From NCBI GenBank assembly GCA_047967505.1, contig CM106541.1: 64,000 bases of DNA, one strand, 5' to 3'. The notes under the pieces were generated by a model. The model saw only the letters and a list, made by a program, of their open reading frames with translations, was not told the origin of the DNA and did no database searches. The stretch comes from Dipteris shenzhenensis. Lineage: Eukaryota > Polypodiophyta > Polypodiopsida > Gleicheniales. The first letter of the stretch is position 1; each line of letters starts with the position of its first letter. Position numbers and translations under genes: made by a program. Below, one piece after another: positions 1 to 11,884 of the stretch.

Positions 1-14
1 GCTTCCAAAAAAGG

Positions 15-112
15 CTGAGCCCCCCTCCAGCTTTGGAGGGGTGCTTTTTCGAAAAAAGCACCTGAGCCCCTCCAGCTTTGGAGGGGTGCTTTTTTCAGAA
101 AAAAACACCTTC
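15..112. repeat. 47-bp hairpin-forming tandem repeat in the LTR-element leader
   Basis: Two copies of a 47-bp unit start at 15 and 62. Each contains a CCTCCA-GCTT-TGGAGG hairpin and a second inverted repeat of the type GTGCTTTTT/AAAAAGCAC. The units differ by only a few bases. Confidence 0.75.
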
Positions 113-140
113 CTCCTGCGTAGGCTGCACGCAGCCCTAG

Positions 141-225
141 GCGCAGGCTGTTCGCAGCCTGTTGCGCAGGCTGTGGACAGCCTATTGCGCTGGCTGTGGA
201 CAGCCTATTACACAGGCTGTCCCGC
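141..225. repeat. 23-bp tandem repeat in the LTR-element leader
   Basis: Units of the form GCGCAGGCTGTGGACAGCCT start at 141, 164, 187 and 210, an exact 23-bp period. Each unit holds the inverted pair AGGCTG/CAGCCT. Three units are close copies and the fourth is partial. Confidence 0.75.
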
Positions 226-526
226 CTCTACTGCCTCGCCTACTGCGCCCCTTCCTAAGCTCCGCATCCCTTCGTCCCTTGCAGTCTTTTTCCTGCACAT
301 CGCTCCTTCTTTTCTGCTCTCTTTCTCCTCCCTCTAAACTTCTCTCCGTAGCCTTCAGAAATTTCGATTCTATCTCACTCCTCTTCTTCTTCCTTTTCCA
401 GATATCTCTTCACCCCTTCTACCCCAGGTAGTCAGCAAAAACGCAGCAGGAAATCTCGAATTTTAGGGCATACCTGGAAGAGAAATCCGTCAAAATTCTC
501 GCATCAGAAGTTCCTACCTCAGGAGT

Positions 527-540
527 TGGCTCTGATACCA
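527..540 (-). promoter_or_regulatory. tRNA-iMet primer-binding site
   Basis: On the minus strand this reads TGGTATCAGAGCCA, complementary to the 3' end of plant initiator methionine tRNA. It lies two bases inside the LTR end at 543, where minus-strand DNA synthesis of an LTR element would start. Confidence 0.85.
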
Positions 541-542
541 AC

Positions 543-1309
543 TGACACGTCCCCGCACTCCTGAAACCCCTGATCTGCAAAACAACCACACACAACATCA
601 GATCTGAGCACCTGCTCACCACCCAACCGTGACATCTACGGGATGTGATCCTGAATCAGAAGATGTCCCCTCCGAGCCACGAGCTGAGCTACTGGCACGA
701 ACTCCCAATCAGATCCAAACCAGCCTGGAGTCCCGTACCACCAGGTGGCGCTGTGAAGCCCCGGATCTGTCACTGGGCCTTGGGCTACGCTAAGATGCAG
801 GCGCGCGTCCGCGACACAATCCAGGATCAGACCTAGCACCTGGGAACGAGACTTGCTCCCAACTGCACACTGAGAACTGAACCCCCTGGGCCTCTTTTAT
901 AGACTCGGGCCCCGGCGCCAAAAATAGCGAAGACCTATAAATAGTTCGTACCCTTGCCACTCAACCCGAGAATCAAGCCTGCCTAGCTCTAAGCCTCCCC
1001 AGGCTAACCTGAGCTAGTTCTGTGTACCCAGTACACGTCAGATACCAATCCGTGCACATGACACGACCTGACTGGTTCATTCCAGGGCCTATATCTCGTC
1101 CTTATGGGCACATATTGCTGGGCTATATCCTGTCATCGCCTTACATGCTGGCCATACTGCCAGCCATACAGCTGCCCACATGGCAGCCCTCTGCTTACTG
1201 CATTCCTCTCTCAGTCCAGCCCCCATGGCTTCTTATACTCAGCTCTCTCTCATCCCCCGTCTACCTACAGGTCATCCTCCTTCATGTCCTCCTCATTTGG
1301 GGGCTCACA
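543..1309 (-). mobile_element. 5' long terminal repeat (767 bp)
   Basis: The LTR boundaries are TGTGAG (minus-strand start at 1309) and GTGTCA (minus-strand end at 543), with canonical TG...CA ends. A minus-strand TATAAAAG at 901-894 is a candidate promoter. The 3' boundary is fixed by the adjacent PBS. The 5' boundary is inferred from TG/CA and has not been checked against a second LTR. Confidence 0.65.
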
Positions 1310-2250
1310 GTGGGGAGGTGACTGCTAAATCCCAACAAAACTGCCCATAAATTTTGCATCTCTCTATATATATCTAGATGAATCCAGCAACATGCCCAAA
1401 CTCATCCCCGGAAAACCCCACACACAGTGCAGTTTCAACCTCATGACAGTCACTCACAAGATTGAAAAGCATAAACTCCATTATACATAGCCAGGACTAG
1501 GTACTATGGCATCCCCAATGATGTCATCAGCGCACAAAGGAGGGTGTAGACCATAGTATAAACATATGCTCTCGCATACATATACAGGGCCTGGAATCGA
1601 CAAAACTATGTGTTGGCTCCATCATGAATTATCTGATATAACTCAACCTGAGTATCCCAAAAGAGCTCTTCCTCATAAGCAGTTTCATTACCATCTCCCT
1701 TTCTGTCCTGGACACAGCAGACGGGTCTTTTGAACAAGATATTTTACATGTCACATGCTGTATGTGAACTACTATCAATGGCAGCAAATGATTCCAGAGA
1801 AAATTCAGTATCAACAGAGCAAACAGGTGCCCCGTCATTATCACAAAACAACCACCAGGATTGAAGACACAGTTCTCATCCTTACCCTCATCCTCCTTAG
1901 GCACTCCATCGTCACACTCATGGAATGGGCACTCCCTGGCACACTTGACTGTCATCATAGAGGCAACGCCCAAGATTGACGACATAGTTCTCATCCTTAA
2001 CCTCATCCTCCCTAAGAGCAGCATCATCACATTCATGGAATTCGTCCATTACCTATCCATTTGACAACGAGGAGTCTTCAAAGCCAAAAATATCAAAAAA
2101 ATTTAGGGATAGGTTTACCAGACTCTGTGGAAGCTGTAGATGAATTTCAAAGGAGGTATATGTCTTCGTGAAGACTCTCCGATCTAAACCTGGCTTTCCC
2201 AAGTCCCCATCCAAAAAACCCTTGCTGAAATGTCCAATACCCATTGATTT
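1310..2250. other. Unassigned stretch with a 115-bp direct repeat
   Basis: No gene is recognised. A segment starting AGTTCTCATCCTTA is present near 1871 and again near 1986, giving two diverged ~60-bp copies 115 bp apart (about 1866-1925 and 1981-2040). A 135-codon minus-strand open frame spans the repeats but matches no family I know and reads the two copies in different frames. Confidence 0.5.
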
Positions 2251-2261
2251 CTCCTTACTAT

Positions 2262-2810
2262 TATACTTTGGCTGAAATAATTATGCCAACTGCATGGCCT
2301 GTTAGAAAAAGGTAAGCCAAACATGCCGCTCTGTATTCTGCCTCAGTGGAAGAGAATGCCACTGTGGGTTGCTTCTTGATGAGCCATGGTGTGGCACTTG
2401 ATGCAAGCACGAAGCAATAGCCTGACGTCAAGTGCCATGTATCCCAATCTCTAATCCAACCTGGATCACAGAAACCATCGAGCTGACTCCTAGTGAGATA
2501 TGTGATCCATAAGCACATGTACCTTTCAGATACCTTAAAATCCACTATCCCGCATTCATGTGATTCTCCCTTGGTTTTGATGAGAACTGACGAAGTAAAC
2601 CCAGTGCAAAAGCTGTATTTGGTCAGTATTGGTTAGATACAACAAGCTTCCAAGCATCCTTTTAAACAACGCTGCATCAATCAGCGGAGATGTGTCCTCG
2701 TTGTTGCTCAGCTTTGTCCAAACTTCCATTGAGGTTGGTGCTTCCTCACATTTCTCCATGTGGATCTCTTTAACGCCTCCTGAACTCAGACTCTTATTCA
2801 TCCACAAGCA
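2262..2810 (-). pseudogene. Copia polyprotein relic: end of RT and RNase H
   Basis: Two minus-strand frames together cover the end of a Ty1/copia reverse transcriptase and the start of its RNase H. The upstream piece (2807-2556) has TSMEVWTKLSNNEDTSPLID and GSLLYLTNT. The downstream piece (2545-2261) has LDGFCDPGW, LTSGYCF, KKQPTVAFSSTEAEYRAA. These are copia landmarks (TPMEVGLKLS, GSLMYLTATRPDI, GFCDSDWAGD). The frame changes between the pieces, the conserved TRPDI is garbled and both ends are lost, so it is a dead fragment. It resembles the 3' pol at 29.3-30.4 kb more than the other copia elements here. Confidence 0.8.
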
Positions 2811-2974
2811 TGGGTTAACAGCTCAGACAAGAGCTAGAAACATCCAGCAAGGTGCTGGATAAACAACTATCAGCGATGATTGTACTGCTGAGATCTGTAG
2901 GGAGCAAGCATGCTCATGCACCCCTCGACTGTGTTGCCTTTGGACAGGCTTCAGTGGGATTGATGGAGTGTGCC

Positions 2975-2999
2975 GGGGGGGGGGGGGGGGGGGGGGGGG
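2975..2999. repeat. Poly-G tract (25 G)
   Basis: An uninterrupted run of 25 guanines. True length may be uncertain because such runs are hard to sequence. Confidence 0.9.
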
Positions 3000-4407
3000 C
3001 CTCTAGGGTGGAGGGGCTAGACTCCCCCCCCTCTCCCAAGAACAGGCCAAGTCAGGCCAGGATCACACTGACCAGCCTGCTGCTGACCCTCACCTGCAGC
3101 CGATTGAGATCTACTGCCAGGCCTATAAACAGGCCTGGCACTGCTGCGCTGCTCTGCCATAATGCTGCCATGCAGCCACACATACACAGTTCTCAGTAAG
3201 CTGAACTCTACAGCCTGCAAGTCTGTTTGTCTCAGTCAACTAAGAATGACACGGAACTTGGAAGTGATATCCCAAAGCAGAGCAGCACTTGGAGAGGTCT
3301 CACTCGAAAGACTGCAGTCAACTTACACCTAACGTTGGCATGGAAGGGGTTTGGTGAGCTTAAGTTAGTCCAATAATGATTGTAAGGATCCACGCCAAGA
3401 TATTTATCCAAATGCAATTGCAAAGTGGTACAAAGATTTAGGACTGTGGACAGTATACACGCATGAAGTTTACATGTATTTCTGTTGAAAATGGTAAATG
3501 CACGATGCCAAATTGTTATGTAGAAATGTGGGGGTAGCATAAATTCACAGTGTATATGTGGGTGCACGAGGGAAGTCAGCCCATTCGTAGGTACATGGAT
3601 GGTGAGGACTTGAATCATGGCAGTTCACATTCACAAGTGCATAACAGCCCTGCCAGCTCATCGTCATGTACAGTACACCCATACACCCTCGGAAGTCACA
3701 GCAGCTTCTAAATCTTGAGTTGAATGCCAGCTTCACCACGTTGATCCTCTCAGCCTAGAGGACACGTTGATCCTCTCAGCCTGCTCTTCTACAGGAATTC
3801 CTTAGTTCTACTCCATCTAAATTTGAATTCTGAGTTGGGAGTTCCAGGTCATGTCAAAGTCACTTGGATTTGACTTGAACAGAATTTGAGCTTGCCCAAA
3901 TACAATGTTTCAGAGCACGCATTGCTTTCCGATGCGAAGATTGGCTGTGCCTCCAGGATTCTGCACCTAATCGTTGCTCATGAAACGTCGATGCTCTTGA
4001 TCAGAGATACAATGGGCCATACAGAGGCCTATATCACCCAACAAACTGTCGTGTAACAGAAAAGGGATGGTCAAAACCAGCCTCACAACGGACTCCAAGG
4101 ATGGCACATCACCAAAAACAAGGATGAACATAAAAAATCGTATGAAGCGTGCAATATGTTCCACTTCCAACACACCTGAGAGCTTATGTCCTCTTCAGAA
4201 TCCAAGGCAAAGCCATCAAAATTACAGCAAGCGATACAATTGACATGAAACCCTTGCTTCAGAGTAGGGGCGGCCGTATTGTCACACCAGCGCCTATTGG
4301 GGGCTGGGAGAGAGGCACAACCCGCTATTCAACGACTACTGTGGTTGATTGGATTCCGTGTTAAGGCAGCCAGAAGATGGGAAGAAGGGGATTCCTCAAG
4401 AGAAGGC

Positions 4408-4590
4408 TCTGTAAGAAAAGTAATTGGTAAGAACTATACGACTAAATGATTTCGCGTCTGCTCTCTTAGACCCGACATTTCGAAAATTTGAAATCGAGTA
4501 GGAAAAAGACGGCTCAGTAAAGAAACTACTTGGAATGAACTATAAGACGAAATTCAGCTTCATGTCTGTTACGTTAGACCTGTATATGTG
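4408..4590. repeat. Diverged ~107-bp tandem duplication
   Basis: Segments beginning near 4410 and 4517 share order and wording (AAGAA..TA.TTGG..GAACTATA, then GTCTG and TTAGACC) with many substitutions. It looks like an old local duplication. Confidence 0.5.
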
Positions 4591-4694
4591 GCTGTAACTG
4601 TTCTGCCATGGGTCTTCCTTAAGCTAAAAATGCTTCTCTACATCTTGCGCTGACTTCGAATTGCAATAGTTCGCCCTTTTTCCTAGGTTACAGG

Positions 4695-4696
<2 letters not shown>

Positions 4697-4727
<31 letters not shown>
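4697..4727. repeat. (TC)n microsatellite
   Basis: About 15 CT dinucleotides in an uninterrupted run. Confidence 0.9.
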
Positions 4728-4731
<4 letters not shown>

Positions 4732-5565
4732 CCTAACTCATGGCGGATTTCTAGAGAAAACCTTAGGGAAGGTTCCCGATGCAGGCAAAGCTACACAGAG
4801 ACATGCCCGCACAAAATCTGGCAAAAGAGTCAAGGAATCAGCACCTTCAAATGTTGAAGACCGTTGGAGAACTCTCGTTTGGCCATCATTGAAGCCACCG
4901 TGAAATCCAACCAAAAAAGTTCAGCCGCAAAGTGTAAAATCTCTGGTTGCACAACTTATACCCTGTGTAGCCTCAAAGATGGCAAACAGTGGACTCCATA
5001 GCCCTTCAAAACTTAAATAAAATGAATCAAAAGGGCGAGAGGAAACATTAAACATTTTTCTTAACAAATCACAAAACTTCGGTTTCAAATGTTTGAATAA
5101 CTTGGATTTTACATTTTTGAAGAATTTTGCAGGTTTTTAAGCTAAAATATAACATAATTGCCTCAAACTTTGCACTTTACAAAATCGAGAAAATATTTTT
5201 TATTCTCAAAAATGAAAATGTTGCCGGCTCATTTGTCAGGTATTTCGTGAACACGAGAGAGAACCCCGTGAGAATGGTGCTACAATTGCCATCACTAGCA
5301 AGGGACCCGTGCTTTACTGCTGCGGCACAACATGATTGTATCTCCACAAAATCAAGAAATAGTCTTAGATTGTAGTTTACGTGGCAGAGGAGAGTATCAT
5401 GATCGACTTATTAGCCTGTGGTCAAATTTTGGTGGGCAGCATGCATGTCACGTGGCAGGCATGCGCAGCTACATTCTCTGCTCTAGTCCTTGTGCACAGT
5501 TAAACACCACATGGCAACTGCACGTTCATATATCTCTCCTAGCAACTTGCAATTTCTTCTTCTTT

Positions 5566-5578
<13 letters not shown>

Positions 5579-5598
<20 letters not shown>
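5579..5598. repeat. (GA)n microsatellite
   Basis: About ten GA dinucleotides after a T run. Confidence 0.9.
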
Positions 5599-5600
<2 letters not shown>

Positions 5601-5689
5601 CTATAGGAGGGCTAGAGAGCTAGCCTGCTTGCCAACCTGCCCACAATCTAACAGCAATCCTTGACCTTGCTGCACTCCACCCTCACAGA

Positions 5690-6870
5690 TTCTGTCCCTC
5701 TAGAGTCCATTATCTAGCGAGACAGTATAACAAGACTGTATGATAAGAATGCATGCATTTTATAGACTCACCAAGTCAATCTAGTCAATTTAGAGTTTGT
5801 GAAGCTAATATTCATAGCGTGACAGTAATCCTTGCCCCTACTCCACTTACCCTCAATGACTTAGTCCATCCACTGAGAGTCCATGACCTAGATATAGGGT
5901 ATGAGAAGAATGCATGCATCTTCTAAAACCACTAAGTCTGTCAAGTTAGTTGAGAGTTCATGGAGTAGATATGCATAGCATGAGAGCAATCCATGTCCTT
6001 ACCTCACCCTACCTTCACTGAATTAGTCTTTAAAGAGTCCTTGAGAGCAATCCTTGTCCTTGCTCTACTCTACCTTCACAAACTTAGTCAACCAAGAGTC
6101 CATAATCTAGATAGATCTAGATAGACACTACTACAAGAATGCATGCACTCTATTGTCAATAAGTCAATCACGTCAGTCAAGAGTTCATGGAGCAAATATA
6201 CATCACTTGAGAACAATCATTGACGTTGCTCCATGCTACCCTCATAGACTTAGTCTGTCAAGAGTCCATGATCTAGATAGATAGTATGAGAAGATTGACA
6301 AATAAACTCACTAAGTCTGTCAAGAGTCCATGATCTAGATAGATAGTATGAGAAGATTGACATGTTAACTCACTAAGTCAATCAAGTTAGTCAAGAGTTC
6401 ATGGAGTATATAGATAGTATGAGAGCAATCCTCAATCTTTCTCCATTGTACCATCACGGACTTACTCTATTAAGAGTCCAAAGGGTAGATGGCAAGGTAG
6501 GATTATTAAAAAGATCGCATTCTTTGGGCTTTCTACGCTCCTGAATGGTTCATAAAGTAGTTTAACACAATGAGAATAACCTTGCACTTTCTTACCTCCA
6601 CCTCGACATACATAGTCCATCAAAAGCACATGATCTAGAGAACACGGTAAGATTAACTAAGTCAGTCATCAAATTGATGTAGCAATTCTTGAGCTTAATC
6701 CATTCTACCTTAATGAGCTGCTCATTAATAGTTCATCAGGTTAATGGATAGCACAATAAGAATGGGTACATAAACTCGATTCATCAAGAGTATGAACTAG
6801 GAAGATAGCATGGAGTAGATAGATAAAATACGAGAATAATCATTGATCTTACTTCACTCTACCTACCTCT
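5690..6870. repeat. Degenerate ~150-170-bp tandem array
   Basis: The phrase AGAGTCCATGATCTAGATAG and variants recurs near 5702, 5874, 6096, 6259, 6321, 6474 and 6622. It is usually followed by ATGAGAAGAATGCATGCA, then CTCACTAAGTCAATCAAGT, an AGAGTTCATGGAGTA block and GAGCAATCCTTG. Spacings are about 150-220 bp, except the 62-bp step at 6259-6321, which is a local near-exact duplication. No coding potential was seen. It behaves like an old minisatellite array. Confidence 0.7.
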
Positions 6871-7479
6871 TTATTATGTATTGTGCTATTCTCAGTCACA
6901 ACCACCTTGTTGGTTTCTACCTTGACCAACAAGTTGGTTACTTCCATGCTGGTTATTTTGGCCTTTGTGCTCTGCTTCTTGTGTTGAAGCCTTTACTATT
7001 ATGACCTTTCAAGAGTGGTTATCCCAAGGGAGTTTAAAAAACAAGAAAACACATGACTTTGTGCCTTAAGGGTTAAGGAAAGGCCCATGGATATATCTAA
7101 AAACTAGAGGCTTTAAGTGCACGTAGTTTAGGACAGGTGACCTCTCAAAGTGTAGCTTTGATTTTCATTTAAAATTTTACTTTATTCCAGTTCATACTTC
7201 TTTGTGCATACATTTTACATTTATAAGGCACGCAAACTTGAGAGGGGGAACCTCCAAAGAACACATATCCAAATTTTCTTGCTTTCTTTTTCACTCAGAT
7301 ATTTTAAGACATACCCAATTCATCCTCTCCAAATCCATTTGTACTTTTGTATTTGAAACCTTTACACTCAAGGGCTAAGGATCCATAGGTGTATTATCAT
7401 TAATACAATCATCATACTGGAAGGAAACTTAATTTTTGTGTTAATGAATGAATTAACTCAATCTATTCAAGTATCCAGG

Positions 7480-7960
7480 TTGATAGCTTTATTGAAGCTG
7501 CATGACTATGTGTTGAATGGATTCACACCTTAGCCTAATAGATGGATACCCTAAGGCATAACGAATTCATGCATTTGATATAAATAGTAAATTTAAGCAA
7601 CTATTATGGATGTCCTTTATTTTATTGATGGACTAAGTTTGTGAAAATGGGTAGTCTTTTGGAATTCTTTCTTTGTTGATTGACTATGTCCATGACGGTT
7701 TTTTTCTTAGTTAAATAAATGGTTACCCTAAGACATAAATTATTCATGCATTCGCATATTTAAATTCATATAGTAAATTTAGACCACTATTTTGGATGTC
7801 CTTTATTTTGGAATTATCAAAAATTTTGATGGACTAAGTCCAATGAAGGAGGGTCTTTGAAGGAGTGTGGTCTTTTGGAATCATTTAGTTTATTAAGGCA
7901 CTATGCGTCTTTGAAGGAGTGGTCTTTTGGAATTCATCTAGTTTTTTTATGGATTAAGTC
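7480..7960. repeat. ~180-bp diverged direct repeat with short satellites
   Basis: A block with ATTCATGCATT, TAGTAAATTTA and GGATGTCCTTTATTTT occurs near 7565-7625 and again near 7743-7808. The phrase GGTCTTTTGGAAT recurs near 7652, 7869 and 7919. No gene is seen here or in the flanks from 6871 to 8057. Confidence 0.55.
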
Positions 7961-8069
7961 TTGAAAGAGTGTAATACTAACACCTTTTCCATGGAATCAA
8001 GTCAATCCTGTTAATATTTTAATGTAATACAAATTTAATTATATTTGTAATTTAAAATTTAAAATTCCA

Positions 8070-8571
8070 CGTCATTTCGGTTCGACGTCATCGGGTTGAG
8101 TTCTGTTCATTGGATGTGGTTCCACACCGTCCTTTTACAGCTGTACATGCCTCTGTGGATACTTCTTGGGAGATTATAGTGAGCATAGCAGCCTGGCATA
8201 TCTGGAGAGCCAGATGCACAGAGGCTATGGAGGGTACTCAGGTTCATCCCTCGCACACATTGGCTAGTATCTGGACAGACATCGTACACACTCTGATGGC
8301 CGTATGGACGGGTATGCAGGGGGACTCCCGTGCAGCCTCAGCTAGGAGGGCTTCTTTCTTCAGGGAATGGAAGGATTCTCCTTTCTTCTCTGAATCTACT
8401 ACAGGGTTGAGATGGCACTTTCAGCCTCAGCCTTGGCTTCTTTCCACCTCACTCTGAGGGGTTTTTTATTATCCTCATGATTTCATGATGTATTCCGCTT
8501 TGAGCTTGCTCTCGCGGGTTTTTGTTCTTACTTAATAGAAGTCTTTTTCATGGAAAAAAAAACAAAAAAAT
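8070..8571 (+). mobile_element. 5'-truncated LINE insertion with 12-bp target duplication
   Basis: The insertion ends in an A-rich tail (8554-8570). It is flanked by perfect copies of TTTAAAATTCCA at 8058-8069 and 8572-8583, the signature of target-primed reverse transcription. Only the last ~500 bp of the element were copied: the C-terminus of ORF2, a 3' UTR with TTTTTATTATCC, and the tail. Confidence 0.8.
8110..8457 (+). pseudogene. LINE ORF2 C-terminus fragment
   Basis: This open stretch ends in a natural-looking stop before the LINE 3' UTR. It contains SWEIIVSIAAWHIWRARCTE, which resembles the W-x-IW-x-ARN segment that follows the RT zinc-binding domain in plant LINE ORF2 proteins, then a basic tail (ASARRASFFREWKD). 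The catalytic domains are absent because the copy is 5'-truncated. The start codon has no meaning here. The assignment rests on that motif, the A tail and the target duplication. Confidence 0.6.
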
Positions 8572-8583
8572 TTTAAAATTCCA

Positions 8584-11040
8584 AAAAAGACGTTGGAATA
8601 GATTCTAGCCATTAAAACCATCTTGATAGAAGTCTATCTTTAAGTCCATCTTTATTGGCTTGCATGTTAGCGCCGCTTTGATTAAAGCTAGCATCAAAGG
8701 CATCTTTGTTGATTGAATTAGATTTCAATTTCAAGGCCAATATTAATATTTATTAATATCATTGTAGACGAATGGAATCGCCAAGAACATTTATTAAGAT
8801 AATGAAATCTAGAGAAATCATAAGGTTTGGTGGGTGAATGAGATTGATTCAATCCTTATGTTAGAGTACAAAGGGTCCCCTTTATTTTCCTTGTGTCTTA
8901 AGAATCAGTAGGACCTTTTATAAAACAATTTCAATGCTCAAGGTGTAATTTGTTTTTAATTTCTTATTGTAAGTACTTTTTGACTTCTTGGTCCTAAAAC
9001 TATGGGTTGTCTTCATTTAGAGAACAATGGGGATGCCCTTGAGGATTGATGGCGAATAGTTTTTGGAGAGGGATCTATCCACTTTAATGACCTTGCTACA
9101 ACTTGTAACTTTACACCATTTGTCAAACTAGGATTTCTATCATTATTGAAAAGCCAATAAGTAAGGATGCCATGCTTCCTTACCTAATTAATGATGCTTC
9201 GTTGTTCAATTAGACAATTGTATTTTTTTAATATGGGACATAAACAATGTACGTAAGATGTGTCCTTGTTATACATATAAGCACATGTAAAATTTGTGTT
9301 TATCAAAAGGCTCTTCTTTGGTCATGACTCCTCCATTCACAAGCAATTTGCTACTTATGTAAAACACTTACTAGCAACCACCATGAGGCAACGATTGAGT
9401 ATGAGGAGCTTGAGAATGACACATTGGGATGACCATCTCTAAAACTCATGCAAACCTAGTACATAAGATTGACAATGTGGCCCATGATGTCAATGGAGTG
9501 GAAAATCTTAATGTTCAACTAATAAATGGCCAATCACACAAGTGACATCAGTAAGCTTATTGATCACTACAAGAGAATGACATCTTTTTTAGTTACATAA
9601 ACAAGACATTGCCAACTGTGCACATAGATATTGCAAAATTTGCACAAGGCATGAACAAAAGGAGACAACCATTACAAAAGGATGGTACCACAAAGAAATA
9701 AAAGATTATAGGATTCTAAAAAGAAAACCCTTTATTTTTTTACATTTCTCTCCAAGCAAGGGGCATATTTAATATTTTGCATCGTGGATTCTTAATGGTT
9801 GGTCACACATAGGAGAAGATATGAATTCAATGTTGAGAATGCTTTTAGCGAGGCTTCAATAAAATTGTGTGTTCTGTTTTGCCCACCTGATGGATGCCTT
9901 CATTGAGAGATCTTCAATTTAATGCCATACTTGATGCCAAAGATACCAAACTTCAAATTTTTTGTTGAAGTGTAACTATGTGATGGGATAAATGCATTGT
10001 TTGAACACAAGAAAACTCTATAATTTTGCCTTCATTTTACCTTTTTATTAGAGATTGCATCCTATTAAGATTGACTTTTTATTAGAGAGTGCATCCCTAT
10101 TATGCAATATATGATGAATCACACGATGAAGATAAGGACACCACAAGAAGGAATATATTTATAATAGCAAGATCTAGATGGTCATCCTATGCTTGCAAAT
10201 AAGGTCCACTTGTAGTGCCAATCATAAGAGTCTCATGGATCAAAATAACATCATCAATGGTTTCAGAAAGTACCTTGTTTTTGAATATTTTCTAAAGAGA
10301 GCAAATATTTCAACCTAGCTTTCAAAAAAACACTTCCCAATAGTTTTTTGTATTAGGAGGACATTACAAATTACTTGAAAATAATACGACCACCAACAAC
10401 ACACAGTTGATGAATGATTTTTGCCCGAGGAATTGGAAGACGATGATGATGAACAAATTGTGAACCAAATAAAGGGAAGCCAAAAGTTGCTTTCAAGTCT
10501 CACACAAATTTACGTAAAAACCTATTTATGCTATTGCAACAATTGAGAAGGTATATCCAATTTGGTTTGGTGCTACAATTTTTTATGTTGACCAAGTAAT
10601 AGCTTCACCAAAGTATATGAAATTTCTAGTTCAATATTAGGCTCCAACATTCGTAAGTATGGTTCTATTGTACAAAGATAAAAGGATAGTTGGACAAAGA
10701 AATGGAGAAGTAATCCTCATGATCCAAAATGTTGGGAGCTAGTATTGATAATAGTATGACTTGGAGGATGTGATGACATATCCAAATTTGTTAAAGGCCA
10801 TGAAAAAACCTCTAAAGGTAATGGAAAGTGTACAAGGAAACATGGCAATAGGGGATGACACACACAAAAAGGGCCTAGTTAAAGAATTGGATTTTTGTGC
10901 TACTAAGGCTTCAATGCAACTTGAAGACACTCTAGAGAGTATGCTCATTCATTCTATTTATCGACTCCCTCTATAACCTCTTAGAAAGTAAGGCCTTGAA
11001 CTGAGATATTCCAAATGCAAAAACATATATGAAACATGCA
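8584..11040. other. AT-rich stretch with no recognisable gene
   Basis: Frames are broken and short on both strands. Plus-strand text near 10.3-10.9 kb has a few open stretches of 60-70 codons, without a motif I can tie to a family. It may be old transposon sequence, but nothing specific supports that. Confidence 0.5.
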
Positions 11041-11112
11041 ATGTATACATACATACATACATGCATGCATGCATGCATACATATATATGTGTGTGTGTGT
11101 ATATATATATAT

Positions 11113-11146
<34 letters not shown>

Positions 11147-11148
11147 TT
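11041..11148. repeat. Compound ATAC/ATGC/TG/TA microsatellite
   Basis: Successive runs of ATAC, ATGC, GT and AT repeats form one compound simple-sequence tract of about 108 bp. Confidence 0.9.
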
Positions 11149-11245
11149 ATAATGGAGATATATTCCAAAAATTACTTTATAGATGGCTGTGAGGGGTGGT
11201 CATTGGTTCGAGCAACCTTGATGCCTAGAGTATAAATACAAAACA

Positions 11246-11250
<5 letters not shown>

Positions 11251-11338
<88 letters not shown>
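11251..11338. repeat. (TC)44 microsatellite
   Basis: An uninterrupted run of about 44 TC dinucleotides, followed by a C run. The opposite strand reads as a pure GA purine tract. Confidence 0.95.
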
Positions 11339-11340
<2 letters not shown>

Positions 11341-11525
11341 CCCCCCCTTTGTGTGTGTGTGTGTGTTCAATCTTCCCATGATTCCCCCCACGTGAGCGCG
11401 CGCGCGTGTGTCCAATCTCCGCATAATTCCCCCTCCCCTTTCACTCAGCCCCATTTGTGTGTGTGTGTGCATGCGCGCACGGTTCAATCTCCCCATAATT
11501 CCCCCTCCCCTAGCTCTCAGCCCCC
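11339..11525. repeat. Short tandem units of GT-run plus CAATCTCCCCATAATTCCCC
   Basis: Three units each carry a GT or CGTG run followed by (T)CAATCT(C/T)C(G/C)CAT(A/G)ATTCCCC and, in two of them, CTCAGCCCC. The unit length varies with the dinucleotide run (about 60-85 bp). Confidence 0.65.
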
Positions 11526-11884
11526 CTTACAACTACTTGTAGGAAACCTTTCATCTATTTTCTCTCCCTATTTTTCCATTCTCATCTCTATCCCTAGGCT
11601 GAAAGTTGAGCAGTTTGGAGTTGGCTTTGCTTGGCCATTGCTCAATAGCAGCCTCATCATTTTCCTCATCACCATCCTCCTCACTACCAGCCTCAGGCAT
11701 GGGTAAAGGACCTAGTTTGTTCACGGATATTGGCAAGAAGGATAAAGATCTGTTGATTAAAGACTATATACAAGACCAAAAAATCACAATTACGACACTG
11801 ACTGACTTTGGATTGGGTGTCAAAAATAGGGTGACTATGATTGGCAAAACAATGTGAGTTATGATTGTAACATTGGTAGCATAT

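Larger units (their letters stand above)
1..1309 (-). mobile_element. 5' end of a minus-strand LTR retrotransposon (probably Ty3/gypsy), cut by the window edge
   Basis: Read on the minus strand, an LTR (1309 to 543) is followed by a two-base spacer, an initiator-Met tRNA primer-binding site and a leader that runs to the window edge. The LTR end GGGGACGTGTCA followed by GTTGGTATCAGAGCC is the arrangement commonly seen in plant gypsy elements. No gag or pol lies inside the window, so family assignment is inference. The leader holds two small tandem repeat arrays, listed separately. Short open frames across the LTR and leader look incidental. Confidence 0.7.
3001..5689. other. No recognisable gene
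   Basis: Frames here are short and match no family I can identify. The stretch contains a diverged tandem duplication (4408-4590) and two microsatellites (4697-4727, 5579-5598), listed separately. Nothing else was supported. Confidence 0.5.

Noticed and set aside
1629-2036. 135-codon minus-strand frame that could be a gene
   Set aside because: Spans a direct repeat, has no family motif, and the two repeat copies are read in different frames.
11200-11496. Protein with long Arg-Glu repeats
   Set aside because: It is the translation of the GA/TC microsatellite.
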